DNA of 64,000 bases, from NCBI GenBank assembly GCA_001683735.1, contig LUGG01000023.1, forward strand, positions 682,001 to 746,000, in the 5' to 3' direction. The notes under the pieces were generated by a model. The model was not told the origin of the DNA and ran no database searches. It saw only the letters and a program-made list of their open reading frames with translations. This DNA comes from Grifola frondosa (lineage: Eukaryota > Basidiomycota > Agaricomycetes > Polyporales > Grifolaceae). The position numbers and the translations under genes are program-made. Below are positions 1 to 12,719 of the stretch, in pieces. Within the stretch, counting starts at the first letter, position 1. Each line of letters begins with the position of its first letter.

Positions 1-11
1 TGAGCTCGGAT

Positions 12-1617
12 ATGATCGAGGTGAACGCGGTCAACGTACCAACGCTACCCACGCTTCAGCGCAATGCCGCGACCCCTCGTGACTTCCGTCGCCTCATTCC
101 TGAGCCAATTGTTGTTGTCGTACGAGTGAATGACCAGCCAGCACGTGCATTGCTCGACTCAGGTTCTCTGTCAGACTTTATGTCTGCCAAGTTGGCTCAT
201 CAGCTTGGGATTAAAAGCTTTGAGTTGGAAAAGGCCTTACCTGTGCAGCTTGCAGTCCAAGGCTCCCGTGCCAAGATTAATTATGGCTGTAAAGCCAATC
301 TGGAGTATCAGGACATTAGTGAGCTCCGATACTTCGATATCATCAATCTGCTCAACTATGATCTAATCCTTGGGACCCCGTTTCTGTTCCAACATCAATG
401 CGCACTTGGGTTTAACCCGACGAGCATTGTGGTTGGCAGTAGTGCGGCACTCCCAATAGAAGGGAAGCGCGTGCGGATACTTGAGTCACGGGCAGCTGAT
501 CTCTTCGAAGATCAGCTAGAAGCCGCACGACGATTGTTGCGTGAGTATGCTAAGCCCATATGTATGGAGGCAAGTAACTCGCCTTTACCACCGCTGCGTG
601 CGGTCAATCACCGGATCCCACTAAAGGAGCCTGAGAAGCTTTATTCTTGGCGGCCGTCCAAGTGCCCGGATGCGCGCGTGGGGACTGGATCGAAAAGCGA
701 GATGCTTACCTTCATTCGGGCCGCTGGCGTATGACTAGCGCACGCAATACCTCGCCGATGTTGCTATTGACAAAGCCTGGAACTGGCGTGAAGGGTATAC
801 CACACCGTCTTCGTGTGGTCTGCGACCTGCGTGAGCGCAACGCAAACACCATCAAGGAGACATCACCTCTTCCGGATATGGAGGGAATCTTGCGACGACT
901 GTCACGGAAGCCGTATCGCACCCTCATTGATGGGAAGGATGCGTACGAACAGATACGTGTGGATCCTGACCACGTTGATCGTACGGCGATGACAACTCCT
1001 GATGGAAATATGGTTAGCCTGGTATTGCAACAGGGTGACTGCAATGCTGTCGCTACGTACCAGTCATTGATGAATCATATTTTTGGGCCGCATATTGGCG
1101 TCTTCATGGACGTATATCTTGACGATGTGGTCATCTACTCCGACACATTGGCGGAGCATGTCGAACACTGTAAGACAGTATGGACATTTTGAAGGGTAAA
1201 CACTCTACCTTAGTGCACCTAAGCTCCGCTTTCTGTGTCGTGAGCTCAAGGTGCTCGGACGCATTGTTGATGATGGCGGCATCCGCATGGATCCCGATAA
1301 GGTGGACTCCGTCTTGAACTGGAAGGTCCCGACCAACAAGGACCTGTTGCGCGGTTTCTTGGGCTCAGTTGGATACCTCGCAGATGATATCGCAACCGTT
1401 CGCATTCCTATGGAATCTTGACATCATTGACGGGGTCCGAATCCAGCTATAAATGGGACTTTACGCACCAAAGGGCCTTCGACGAAATCAAGCGGCTGGT
1501 GCACGCTCATCGTGAGCATCACCGCAAGCCGCTGGATTATGCTCCGATGGCACCCCGCATCTGGCTGGTGACCGACGGATCGCATGGCGGCATTGCCGGT
1601 GTTGTAACGCAGGGCGC
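12..1617 (+). pseudogene. Ty3/gypsy (chromovirus) pol, 5' part: protease, RT, start of RNase H
   Basis: Polyprotein of an LTR retrotransposon. A retropepsin-like segment comes first (LLDSGS near residue 47, later a GTPF strand), then reverse transcriptase with VVCDLRERNANT and the catalytic YLDDVVIYSD box (about 1110-1140), then the start of RNase H (WLVTDGSHGGIAGVV). At least four one-base shifts break the frame (about 670, two at 1177-1200, one at 1410); no large deletion is seen. Coding stops abruptly at 1617, where the giant element is inserted, and resumes in the same frame at 20804. The gag and 5' LTR lie outside the window. Identity as Ty3/gypsy is secure; whether the frameshifts are real is not. 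Confidence 0.9.
1614..1617. repeat. Target-site duplication, left copy (GCGC)
   Basis: GCGC immediately precedes the left LTR; the same four bases follow the right LTR at 20800-20803. Removing the element plus one copy restores the host pol reading frame. Confidence 0.85.
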
Positions 1618-3632
1618 TGTAAGGGGTTATTGACGTACGTGAGAGTTCCTGTCTGAGAATAAATTTCTAACACAAGAATTTGTTCACAAAAGGATTTATT
1701 TTTCAAGCAAGGGGTTCAGTAAAACTGAATTATAAGCAGCAAGAAATTTAAAAGCCTTCAATACTTCAATGTGCACCAAGCGTGACGGGTTTTCCTACTT
1801 TTCCGGTCAGAGGCTCAGCCGAGTCCGGAAATCCGAGATTTATTAAATATATAAGATTCAGGTACGTAGATTCCAAATGAATGTCAGGGATATTACTTGC
1901 TAACACTTGCGACTTCAATTCCTGGTCTTGTGAGAGTGCTCAACCTAGCCTACTGTCCTGTAGGGTCCTTGAGTCTTCCTGCCTGGGTCTGTACTTTCAG
2001 AGCACTTGTCTGAACAGTCAAACAGCCCAAGAAACTTCTTGTCTCGAACTTAAATTTGCACTTTCCTTACGCCGCAATCTGCTGTCTTGCTACTGAGAAT
2101 ATTCTACTGCAGAGTACTCAACCTATCCTACTTTCCTTGTAGGGTCCTTGAGATACTCTTCTTGGACTTGTACTACCAGAGCTCAGTCTGGTCAGGTGAC
2201 AATCCAAGGTGAAATTCACAAAGAAGGAGAGGGCACACAGATGTCTGGGGTGAAAGTGGATAAAAACTATATTGCTCTCAGGGGGGCAGTTTGGCCTGCT
2301 TTTATACCCTGAGGAAATTCCAGAACATTCCATGGAAATGACTCACTCTGACTCCCCCTGACTCATTTCTGGGTTGCCTTACTAATCCACCTCAAATCCT
2401 GACTAATCACGACTGATCATGATTATCCATGGTCAATCCTGATTGGTCCTGACTTGGCTTTTCTGAATTAGTGCTGACAAATCAGAGTTCATCTGAGGTC
2501 ATCTGATCATGTCTTAGTCATGGAACATTCTAAACTATGTTACAAAAGTATCAAAACTACGAATTCAGTACAAAGTTTTCCTAACTAAGCTTATTTCTAC
2601 ACTAAATCTTTCAATTCTATTTATATCTCCTACTTTTCTCCTTATCTCCACATCTAGGCCTTGTCTAGATGGTCTGGGCTCATGATCCAGGTGGTCATGT
2701 GATTGATCTGGACCTGTCCGGGCTTGCAAAATGGGGTTACAACTGATAACACTCCAAATTTGAGGGTGTCTTTTGACAAGCCTGGGTCGTATTGAGTTTC
2801 TTGACAAGGGCTAGGCCATTCTGGAACTTAGCTAGAACATGTAGACTGGTCTGGACCTTGTCTAGGTCCTTCCATTGTAACTTCTCAAGTCATGTAGTCC
2901 TTCTTATAATCATTCTTATGTAATGTCCTTAACAAAAAATGCATATTTTGACTTGAAATAATGTGAGCTGAGTGCTGATTGGTGGGAAAATGGATACATT
3001 GTCATGTGACCTAATTCTTCCATCCATGTCCTTCATAGATCAACAGAAAGTCATCCATCAGTCTCGCATCTCCTGCTTGCAGCATGTTCTTCGGCAATTC
3101 AACTATATCGCTGTTCGGCTTCAACATTCCTCTGCGATGAGCAATGTTCCGAAGATCCATGCATCCAACCATTCAAAATGGCTAGAATGGAATAGGGAAT
3201 GCCCACTGCAACTTCCTGGGTGCCTGTGTAATGCTCCACAGCAACAATGACTCGAGTCTCCTGAAATTGAAGGATGCGGGTGATTCGTCCTGTAAACTCG
3301 TGTTGGGTCCCAAAAGACGAAGGGGACCAGAAAAATAGATTGGGATAAGATGATCCTGGACTGGATCGAGGATGAGGATATGTTTACGAGTCTGTCGATG
3401 CACCCGATAGTAGGGAACCTGAGTATCACAAGGTACGAAATTGCCTGCATGATGGTGATGGACGGGAACAAGAATCTAAATAGCCGAATGAAATTATGCT
3501 TTATTTATGAGTATAAGCACGTGACCACATTCCCGATTTGATGTCCCATGCCATATCATTTACTGATGACAGGATGTGCAAAATTGATGTTATTTTGCCA
3601 TGTCCAGGTACCAAACACTTTGGTGCGTGACA
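1618..3632 (-). repeat. Left LTR (3' LTR of the giant element)
   Basis: 2015 bp, TG...CA ended. Compared with the right LTR it is 10 bp shorter, and every difference I could find is a missing base or a short indel between about 2890 and 3632; the first ~1.27 kb looks identical. A minus-strand TATAAAAG lies at 2299-2306. Confidence 0.93.
3011..3471 (-). pseudogene. Broken copy of the LTR-borne ORF
   Basis: Counterpart of 20169-20633 in the left LTR. Several one-base losses and one 4-base difference scatter the same peptide over three frames. This is the copy that would lie at the 3' end of the genomic RNA. Confidence 0.6.
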
Positions 3633-3644
3633 TCCGCCCCACAG
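3633..3644 (-). other. Polypurine tract of the giant element
   Basis: On the minus strand the bases abutting the 3' LTR read GTGGGGCGGA, a purine-rich run directly before TGTCACGC, where second-strand synthesis should prime. Confidence 0.55.
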
Positions 3645-3693
3645 TTACTCGACTGTCCCCAGTCGTAAATTTTCTTTCTTAACTTCTCCCTTT

Positions 3694-5561
3694 CTATCTA
3701 TGACTTCTGGTTCGCTGACTGACTGGTTCCCGATCTTCATTCAAGTCTGGTTCATTATCTATAGACATAATTTGCTCATTATCATTCCATGTTTCCATAT
3801 CTTCCTGTTCTATCTCCTGCATTATCGGGTACTGCATAAATTCTGGCTCATCTGCCAAACTTTCCAGGTCATCGTCTGATGGATGGTATTGCAGAAGCCT
3901 GAATGCAGCTACATTCTCTCTAATTATATCTCCATTTAGCTCCTTCAAGACATATGCTCCTCCTCGTGTTCTTCTTACAACCTCATATGGTCCTAGATAT
4001 CTTGGTTTATGTTTTCTATTCATTTCTTGCTCAATAGCTGAGTTTCGCTTAAGAACTAGGTCTCCTGGTGAATATGATTCTCGAAATAATCGGTGAGCAA
4101 ATTTCTTTTCAAATTGCTCCTTGGAAGTCAACCGTGATTTGGCTAGAGCTTTTGCAGCTCGGGCTATATCTTCTGGTCTACGTTCTAGTTGCCGTATTCG
4201 CAAGGCTAGAAGGTCTGAATGAGACATGTCTTTATGAAATCCTTCTACCAGAAAGGTGGCTTCTCGCAAATCCATTGGAAATACTGGATGGACTCCATGT
4301 AATAGATAGTAAGGACTGAATCCTGTGGCTCGTCTTGTGGTAACACGATCTGCAAATAAAGCATGTGACAAGAGATCTGGCCATTGGGATATTCTTCCTT
4401 CACAGGCTTTAACCAATGCTTCCCTCAGAATGAAATGTCCTCGTTCAACTACTCCATTAGCTCGAGAATTATAGGCAGATATTCGTACATGAGGAATACC
4501 ATATTTGAGAACTAATTTCTCAAATGCCCCTTTGGTCTCAGGTCCATTATCTGTGGTAACTTGACCTGTGGCCCCATATCTACAGACTATCTGTTCCCAG
4601 AAAAACTTTGCTACTGATTCTGAGGATGTACTATTCAAGGCTCGTGCTTCTGTTACGCCTGACAAGTCATCTCGACAAGCCACTATACATGTCTTTTTAC
4701 CAGCTGTGGGCATAAACATTATGTCCATATAGACTTTGGTAAATAAGTGGCTGGTGCGGAGATTCGAAGAGGGATTGCTACCTTCCGAATGCTTCGCATT
4801 TGGCATTCTTTACATGATTGCACATGGTGATGCACATCTGCCCGATAAAATGGCCAAAAGAAGCGTAATCGTACAGTTTCAAAGGTAGCATACTCTCCTC
4901 GGTGTCCTAGTTCATCATGTGCTTGCTTGAGAATTGCAATTCTCTCATTGGCTTCTAACACTACACGTGTGGGTATTCCATTCTTCTGTCTCCTGAACAT
5001 CATATTCTCTTTCACGAAATAATGCTTGCATCTTCTAGCAAATCGCAATTTTGCAGCTGGGTTGGGAAAGCTAGGCATTTCCAGAGTAGCCAAGAAATCT
5101 CTGATTTGTCGAAGAGAAATATCCTGAGATGTTGTAGTTGAAATAAACACTCTTGTGTCTGGTTCAATTGTCTCTGGAAATGGTCCATAGGTTTTCTTAC
5201 CCTGTTCTGGTTGCAAAAGCCTGACAAACAAAGCAATATTGTCTAACCATTCATCATCGTCTCCTTCGATTATTTCTCCTTCTCCTAGTGCTCTTCGTGA
5301 TAAGGCATCTGGTCCCTTATGTTGTGCTGCTGGCACGTGAATCAATTTAAAGTCAAACAGAAGGATTCCCTGAATCCAACGGTTAATGGTCGCATTAGGC
5401 TGCAAGTCGGGTTCATTTAGCATTCCTTTGATGTATTTTGCATCGACTTCAACATGGAGGTTCTTCACACCTACCAAGTATAGTCTGAAATGCCTCAATG
5501 CCCTATATAAACCATAAAGCTCTAACTTTGGCTGACTGTAATTTGACTCTGTTTCCTTCAT
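3694..5561 (-). pseudogene. Integrase region of the giant element
   Basis: Follows RNase H on the minus strand. The HHCC zinc finger is visible (HDELGHRGEYATF, then CKECQMR near 4840-4930). The catalytic core shows the DDE triad: D in VYMDIMFMP, D in TTDNGPETKGAF, and E in ANGVVERGHF. A C-terminal segment resembles the usual integrase tail (PRYLGPYEVVRRTRGGAYVL). One base is missing near 4750, where ACTTTATTT would restore the frame but ACTTATTT is present. The last 60 residues are acidic. Function: insertion of element cDNA. Confidence 0.9.
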
Positions 5562-8040
5562 TGGTAAAGAACCATATCGAGCTGGCCTCTTCTTTCCATC
5601 ATATCAATTTGTGAGAGAATAAATCCAACAGCATACTTGCTAGAGTCTACTGATAAGATAATTGGATTCTCTGACTGATAGTTAATTGGACGAAGGGCAG
5701 GTGCTGATGATATCAATTCTTTAAGAGTATCGAAAGATGCTTGCCTACGTAAATCCCATGAAAATTCGGCTCCTTTAAAAGTTAATTCTTTCATTGGCCG
5801 AATTTGTTCAGAATAATTCTCTATCCAAATTCGAACTGTTCCACATAATCCCATGAATCCTCTGACTTCCTTAATTGAGCGAGGAGTGGGCCAGTTCTGT
5901 ATCTTGCATACTTTATCATCTTCTGGCATTCTTCCTTCCGGTGTACATTTCTGTCCAACAATTACTACTTGTGGCTTACAAATTTGGGACTTGGGTCCAG
6001 AAAATGTAAGTCCAGCTTGACCAACTCTATGCATTATCCTATGAACATCTAGCGCATGTTCCCATATGAATCTTCGAATACCAGGATTTTGTGATAGAAC
6101 TTCTGGATTTCCTTCTTTATCCGGATATATTGTGTTAGGACCTTTGATGGGTAAGTCATCAATAAACACATTTGCTATATGCGGAATTTCCTCTTGTAAT
6201 ACAAATGTCATACATGCTTGAAATTCTGCTGGAGAATTTGTGAAGCCCATTGGCATTGATGTAATTCGTAACAGTCCAAGTGGTGAAAGAAATGCTGTCA
6301 TATCTCTGCTGTAATATCGACTTTTCTGGCATCAAAGGCCCAGAATAAGTCAAACACTGAATAACACTGTCTTCCTGCAAATGGTTCCACAAATGCATCC
6401 AGTATCGGGGGCACACCTGCATCTCGAATTGTGATTGCATTAAGTGGTTGAAGATCATGGACAATTCTTAAATTGCCATTTTTCTTCAACACACAAAACC
6501 ATTTTGATCTATAAGATGATTGACATCGCTCGTACACTCCTGCTTCAATCTTTTCTCGTAATAAGTTAACCACCTTATCTCGGATCCCTGGTGCTATGGG
6601 GATATTCTTATCAACCCATGGTACATGTGGTATTACCGGAATTATATAAGGGGAAAAGTAATCTTCTCGAAATGTTCCTCGTTCAGTTTCATCAAAGGCT
6701 AGAACTCTTTCATTTATCTGAATTATATGCTTAAATAATTTTTCTTCTTCAGGCCATAGAAATCCTTCTTCATTTATCTTTATCTGCTCTAATCGTTCTG
6801 TAGTCAGTCTCTTTGTGGGTACAAAGTCTGGTGGGTTAAAAGGTAGCTGTGATAATGAGTCTAGCGGGTTCTCCGGGAAGCATCGTTTTACACGTGCATC
6901 TTCTGGAAAGACACCGGGGACTGGTTTCACCCTTCGGTCCACTGGCTTATATACATATACTGCATTGCTCGCACAATCCATTGATTGTGTCATTCTGTGT
7001 TCTGCTAGGTAATTCTGTGACTTTACGCTGTTTGCGGGAAGCGAGATACTAATGGATGGTATACAACTCATTTTAGTATCCTTGGCTTGCTTCACGACTT
7101 CACTGAGTGTTGGCTGGTTGAGATAACAATAAATGGGGCTCTGAAAACTGGGGTGGGAATACACCAAACTATGATCCAGATATGTCTAGTTTAACGTCAG
7201 TTACGGACGATTATCCTGATGTGCTACTGGTTCCCATCTGTTTTCGGCCATTTATCCATCCTGAGTTTCTTGGCCATAGTCTTCTTCAACATAATTACTC
7301 GCAATGACTCCTTGTCTCTTGCCTTCAGTTTCCCTAATGGTTTTCTTCGGCTTCCTTCTTTTTTCTGCCACGCCCTTTTGCCTTTTGGACTTGGGTCTAT
7401 AGGTTTAGGAGTGGCGCATACAGCCCATCTTCCAATTCTTCTTCCTCATCCTTGTTTACCTCTTCATCTCTCTCTCCCTCCTGTCCTTCGGCCTCTATCT
7501 CTTCACTTGTGAACGATTCAGATAGCGGATGTTCATATAGAGTAATCCATGATTGTGCCTTTCGTAATAAGCTTGATTCAAGTTGATAGAATTTAGATAG
7601 TGAATGTGGATCGAACTGAAAAGGCTGTAGTAGAGACAACTTCTGTTTGGAATGTTTTCCGTTGTTTTTCCTTATTTGCCTTTTGCTTATTATGTCTACA
7701 TTTTCGAGCTATATCTTCCATAGTCTGTTTCCTGGTACGTGCTTGGGAAGCCTTTTTCTTTCTCTATAAGCTTTCTGTTTTTCTTTCTTTTCCATTTCTT
7801 TCAGTAACCTTGCTATGTACTTCTTTCTGAATTCTGGATCCTCTAACTTTTTCTCCAAAGACTGGGTGTCATTCGTGAAATTTCAGAGGGTGTTCTTCAG
7901 TTCTTGTCCTGCAAATCTCCTTCTTATATGCTTGGAGTATCCTGGGCCTAGGCTCTCTCTGAGTCATCTCTCAAGGTTCTAGGTCCTACTAGATGGGTTC
8001 CAGGTCCTCCAGAAAATGGCCTGACAATTCTTGCATGGTT
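5558..8040 (-). pseudogene. Reverse transcriptase and RNase H of the giant element, with an upstream charged region
   Basis: RT blocks are clear: SKWFCVLKKNGNLRIVHDLQ, VFDLFWAFDAR, LGLLRITSMPMGFTNSPAEF and the active-site FIDDLPIKG. Connection and RNase H follow (ILSVDSSKYAVGFILSQ). Two one-base deletions split the frame at about 6300 and 5560; each produces an ATGA overlap that imitates translational coupling but is explained by one missing T and one missing A. Upstream (about 7170-8040) short Lys/Glu-rich reading frames continue, apparently the pol N-terminal linker, again shifted several times. Confidence 0.88.
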
Positions 8041-8999
8041 TGTAACAAGGAGAAAGTCTGAATCTTCCTGATTCTAACCTTGTTCTTGCTTCAATTACTT
8101 GATATTACCTCTTGTAATTCTGTAGCAATTAACTCTCATGATATTTCGACCTATGGAAGGTCTTAATATCAAGAATTTCCACCTCTGGTACTCTAGATAT
8201 CAGTATTGACTGTCTTGAGTCTTGATTGCGCGGTTAGCGCGCGCGGAAGTGACTAGCGCCAGTCACTCGCCGAGGTGACACCGAAGTCACCGCTGTGACT
8301 GTGCGGCGCGCTCAACGCGGCGCGTCTCTCTTGAGCGCTTACGGGCGTCTCTCTCTCCGAGCTGCCCGCGCGCCTGTTCTCCAAGTGCAACATGTGACTT
8401 CAACGCGCGACGCGTTGCTGTGTTGGCATCTGGTTCGCGCTCGTTTCCTTATTGTCTCGTCTTCCCTTCTTTCCTGCTGGATTCTTTTCGCGCGCTCGTT
8501 CCTGGCCTGCCTTCGCGCGCCGGATGATTCTCTCTCGGGCCCTATCTAACTTCTCAATGTCCCCTTTGCCCTGCTTCGACATTCTCGCGCGCTGGCCATA
8601 TTAGTTCCTTCCCAGGCCCTATCCGGGTGCTTAACGGCCTGCGCTGGCACTCTCGTCGGCGTGTTTCTGCGCTTGCTCGTTGATCTCAATCCTGATTTTA
8701 CTGCTCACACATAATCCAGAGTTTTCGTCTAAGAATTTAGCTCGTATTTTCGCCCCCCGGCATACAGGTGAGTCTGTAACTACATATTTGCATACTGACA
8801 TTTCTGGCTTTCTTCAGATATTCATTCGTTAGTAAACGGACATCGGGTTCCTACACTCGCTGCGCCTCGCGCTCATCTTCTACCCCTCGGCCGTTCCAAG
8901 CGGGGCACCTCTTCCTTCCGCGTCCAGCGGTCATGTTCGGTCGGCCTCCTTCGCCTGTGCCGATCGAATGGAGCGCGAGCGTGACGGCGGCGATAACGT

Positions 9000-10107
9000 C
9001 GCTCACAAACCGGCAGTCCTCAATCTCCCACTCCGCGCGGGTACGCTGAGGACGGATTCAAGAGTGCGACGGTCATCTTCTTCGAGGACGGCTACGCGGG
9101 TCAAAGGTATGCCGACGACCGGATTCTTGCTCTGTTCTTCAAGTGCTGATTGTATACGTTTCTTTAGTCTGCGTCTCTGGCCGAACAAAGGGTACGTACG
9201 GCGCGCTCCCTATAATTCGGGGATCCTCGCGACACGGAGCCTTTTGCGCGGATCCGGGGACGTCTCACGCTCGGGACGGCGAGCTGCTTCGTCCGTCGTC
9301 GGGACACTTTCAATATCAGTAAGGGAGCTGCTGGCCTCGGATGCGCGTCCTGCGATGGAACGCTGCTCGCGCAGATATTCGGTGAGTACACACCATCCGT
9401 CAACTTGCGATGTGTTCAACCTCACCTCCTCTTCCACAGGTATCTCCTCGCTCTCTCTGTCTCCTCTCAGGTCGGTCTCCATATACTCAAGATCCAACTC
9501 GGCAAACTCCTTCTCGTCGTTGGTGCGCTGCATCTTTATGGCAGCCACCGCGACTTCGACGAGCGAACGGTACCGATCGTTGACCGTGGACGCACACCTA
9601 GTGGCCGTCGTCGTCGGAGGCGTACAGGACGGCGAACGCGGTATGTATATCGGCGAGCGCAGGGCGTACGGCGGCGTATAGTCATCGCGCGCAGATCGAC
9701 TTGAACGGCGCGGTCCACCATCACGGATCCTACGAGCGGGCCCGATGGAACGGCATCGTCAGGCGGGTAGTCCGGGATGTTCTCTTCGTTCGGCTTGGGT
9801 TCGCGGGTGTTCTTCGTCAACCGTGCCATCGAAGATGATGACGGCGTCCCCATGGATCGCACCGCTAGGGTCCCGAATGTAGGCGTCCCTGAGGAGGAAC
9901 ATGGCCGTCGGATCCGGACGCTGCGGGTTCTTCGACCAGGGGCTATACCCATCGGACAGTAGTGCAGTTCGGACGCGGTCAAGACCGGGTCGCTTGTCGC
10001 GTGCAGCAGAGGTAAGCCGTACATCCGCTGGTGGAACTGATAGATTCGGTCCCATCGTAGGTGGGGCGTCGGCGGCGTGCTTGCTCGGAACAGGAAGGGA
10101 CTCGTCA
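9000..10107 (-). pseudogene. Unknown ORF carried in the GC-rich block
   Basis: On the minus strand, one-base shifts separate stretches that read together like one protein of roughly 300-350 residues. It has a Pro/Ser-rich start, a segment with DAYIRDPSGAIHGDAVIIF, a region NEENIPDYPPDD, a strongly charged part with NDEKEFAELDLEYMETDLRG, and a basic tail (DPRKRLRVARI). One possible 63-nt intron lies at 9361-9436. The strand is the same as the retroelement genes. The plus strand is also open in places, so strand assignment is not certain. No family recognised. Confidence 0.4.
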
Positions 10108-10977
10108 TGGTAAGTGGGAGTGCAAAATTTTGTCCGCTCCTTTGCCTCGTATTTATACCTTTTCCTTCTAGTCTTTCCGGATTTATTATACTCACATAAC
10201 GAACGTTTCTATCACTGATCTTTAGCAGTCCTTACGCGGTACACTTGTACTGTATATTCTTTCTTACTCGGTCTATTCTACGCAGGTCGATCGCGTTCTC
10301 GGTGTGCCTCATCGGGGCCGCCTTATCTTGTGATGCTTCCGTGATGCTCTATCTCCCGATACTCCTATTCCTACGGATCTTCAGCGTCTCGCGGAGGCCT
10401 CGTCGCCCTCCTTTGTTTACCCCACACTTTCATTTCCTGGCCTCGGTTTACTCCTATGGTCGCGCTTACTCATCCCTTGGCAGCGGTGAGTCACGCGCTG
10501 AGATTTGTTGGGGAGAAAGTGGTCTGACTTCCTATCCTTTTTGCAGATCCTTCTTCCTGCTGGACTCATCCGTCTCACCCCACACCTCATCTGACCAATT
10601 CTCGGCCGTTCTTTGGTGCCGCGGCTCTATCCCTATTCTCCTTATCTGACAGCTTATCTTCTATCTAGGCTCCCCCTCTTGTGGCTCGATTGTGTCCAAT
10701 CTTCCAGCTCCACACACTACGCTCAGTAGCACTATGTGCACCGGATGCCGCGTTCTTCACCGCGCAGCGCTGCGTGGGCTACTTCCGTGAGTCCTATACA
10801 TTGTTTCCAATCTCTCTGGCTCAAGTCTCTTCTCCCCAAAGTGTCTCTTTGGCTGACCAAGCAGAAAGCTTGGCCATGTCCCCAAATTTTTGGGTTTCTG
10901 ACTCTTCGTGAGTCTTTCTGACTCGTCTTGACTCGTCTTCTGCTTGGTAAGTCCTCACGTGTACCTTATCTGCGGCC

Positions 10978-10985
10978 TATAAAAA
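10978..10985 (+). promoter_or_regulatory. TATA box in the GC-rich block
   Basis: TATAAAAA, about 117 bp before an ATG at 11095 that opens a short frame followed by a canonical GTGAGT donor at 11161. Confidence 0.4.
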
Positions 10986-11094
10986 CGCGCTGATTCTCCG
11001 CTAAACCCATTCAGGCGGGCTCGGTTTTTATCAAGTTCCCTTCCATTTTCCTTCCATATTTCCATCTCTGGCTCTTGATCCAGCGGACCTATCC

Positions 11095-11660
11095 ATGCCG
11101 GGAGCGGGTACGCTCAACGTTCGCGCCGCGCGGCCCCGACACTGGGCAGCGTCCGCGTTCCTCGCTGTTCTGGTGAGTCCGACATTAATTCTTTGGTTTC
11201 TTTGCATGCTGCTGGCCTTTCTTTACCAGGGCATGGTGCGCTTTTTCGAACTCTCGCACCGGCTCATTGCTCAGCTGTGCAGGCGCGCACCTTCTCGACC
11301 GCTCCTTCCGCTGTACGGTCTTCAAATTCCCATACTCAATGAGCTCGATTCTTTGTAGGCGCGTCCTTCGATCCCATTTCTCTCTTACTGGCTGACATTC
11401 TGTTCCTCTCAGCGCACTAGCCTCGACGTCAGGTAGCTAACGGGCCAGTCATCGGTATGCCGTTCCCGTTAACCGTTCATTCGTCGCTGATCCTTATTGA
11501 CCAGGTTGCGCTGCGCTCAAACGGTTTCTCTGCGACGGCGCACCGCGCAACTATGCGGGCGCACTCCTCAACGTCTCTCCTCCCATTGTACGGTTTGTAC
11601 GTCCCCGTACCCGGTGAGCGTAATACTCTCCTAAGTACGTCTTCATCATTCTATGCTTGC
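11095..11660 (+). repeat. Diverged tandem modules with intron-like starts
   Basis: The segment after the CAG at about 11230 and the segment after the CAG at about 11504 align over about 120 bp, both reaching a shared TGTACGGT block and peptides LLPLYGLQIP / LLPLYGLYVP. Each module is preceded by a 3'-splice-like pyrimidine tract. Weaker relatives may continue to 12.2 kb. Confidence 0.4.
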
Positions 11661-12719
11661 CGCTGACTTTCTTATCTCATTAGGCCGGGATATCCTCCGA
11701 GTGCGTGAACGTTCACGCTGCTCGGGCATTCCATACTCGACTCTCTCGTGTGCTGGCCACACCGCGGACTGCTCGAACGTTCGGTTGTGCTGGTGCGCGC
11801 GCTCCGCCGCACTGCATGCTTCGCGTTCGGAGCCGTTGGGCACGTCGCACTCAATCTCTTTTCGGTGAGTTTCTTCCTTCTTCTACACTCTGTACGGGCT
11901 ATGCTGACGTCTGACCTCTCAGCGTCGTGCATTACCCTACCGGCCGGTTCGGGCATGGTACACTCGTTGAGCTCTACATCTATCAGTATGTCCGTCTCTT
12001 ATTACCTCCCACATACATATGTTCTTATTATCTCGTCCTGTACGCTCTCATTTAGCACGCGCTGCGGGCCTCGTGCGCTGTTACGCGCGCACGCCGCATG
12101 CTCTTCTCTCTGGCCCAATGGCCATGCAACTGGGCACATCGTCGCGTTCCGAGCCCTCGCTCGTATCCGCGGCTCCTCGCCGTGGATCGTCGGGACCATG
12201 CGTCGCCCCGCAGTCTAATCATGACTGCCGGATCCGTTCTTAGGTATGTACGGTACTCGTCTCTCGTCCGGCCTGTCTGCTAACAGCTATCCTCACAGGC
12301 CAACCTCTTCGTCTGCGTCCATCGATGCCATCCTCAACGCGTTCGTTGCGACCCGGTCACGTTCGGGCCATCCCCGTCTTTAGTACGTTCTCTCGTTATA
12401 ACTGTCTTCTATCCGTTACTAACCTCTCGTTTCCGTCAGACTTATCCATATTATACTAATTTATTTATTAATCTTTTATCTTGCTGTATGGTCTCGTTGA
12501 CCCAATCTCGAACCGCCCCACAGTCTCGTTATTACTGTAGCTACGGTTTTCTTATCCGCACATGTATCCGCAATTCTTGATTCAAATTGTATCTTGCTTG
12601 CTTGCAGTTTTTAAACTTCCGTTTAAACTTGCACGTCATCGACAATTCGGTCGTGCATGATGTAGCCAAATGAATCTATGATCTTCGTGCTTATCCCAAA
12701 TTTCCATCTGGGTCTATTG

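Noticed and set aside
5556..6303. ATGA start-stop overlaps suggesting translational coupling of three pol ORFs
   Set aside because: RT and RNase H motifs continue across the junctions if one base is added; the overlaps are by-products of frameshifts.
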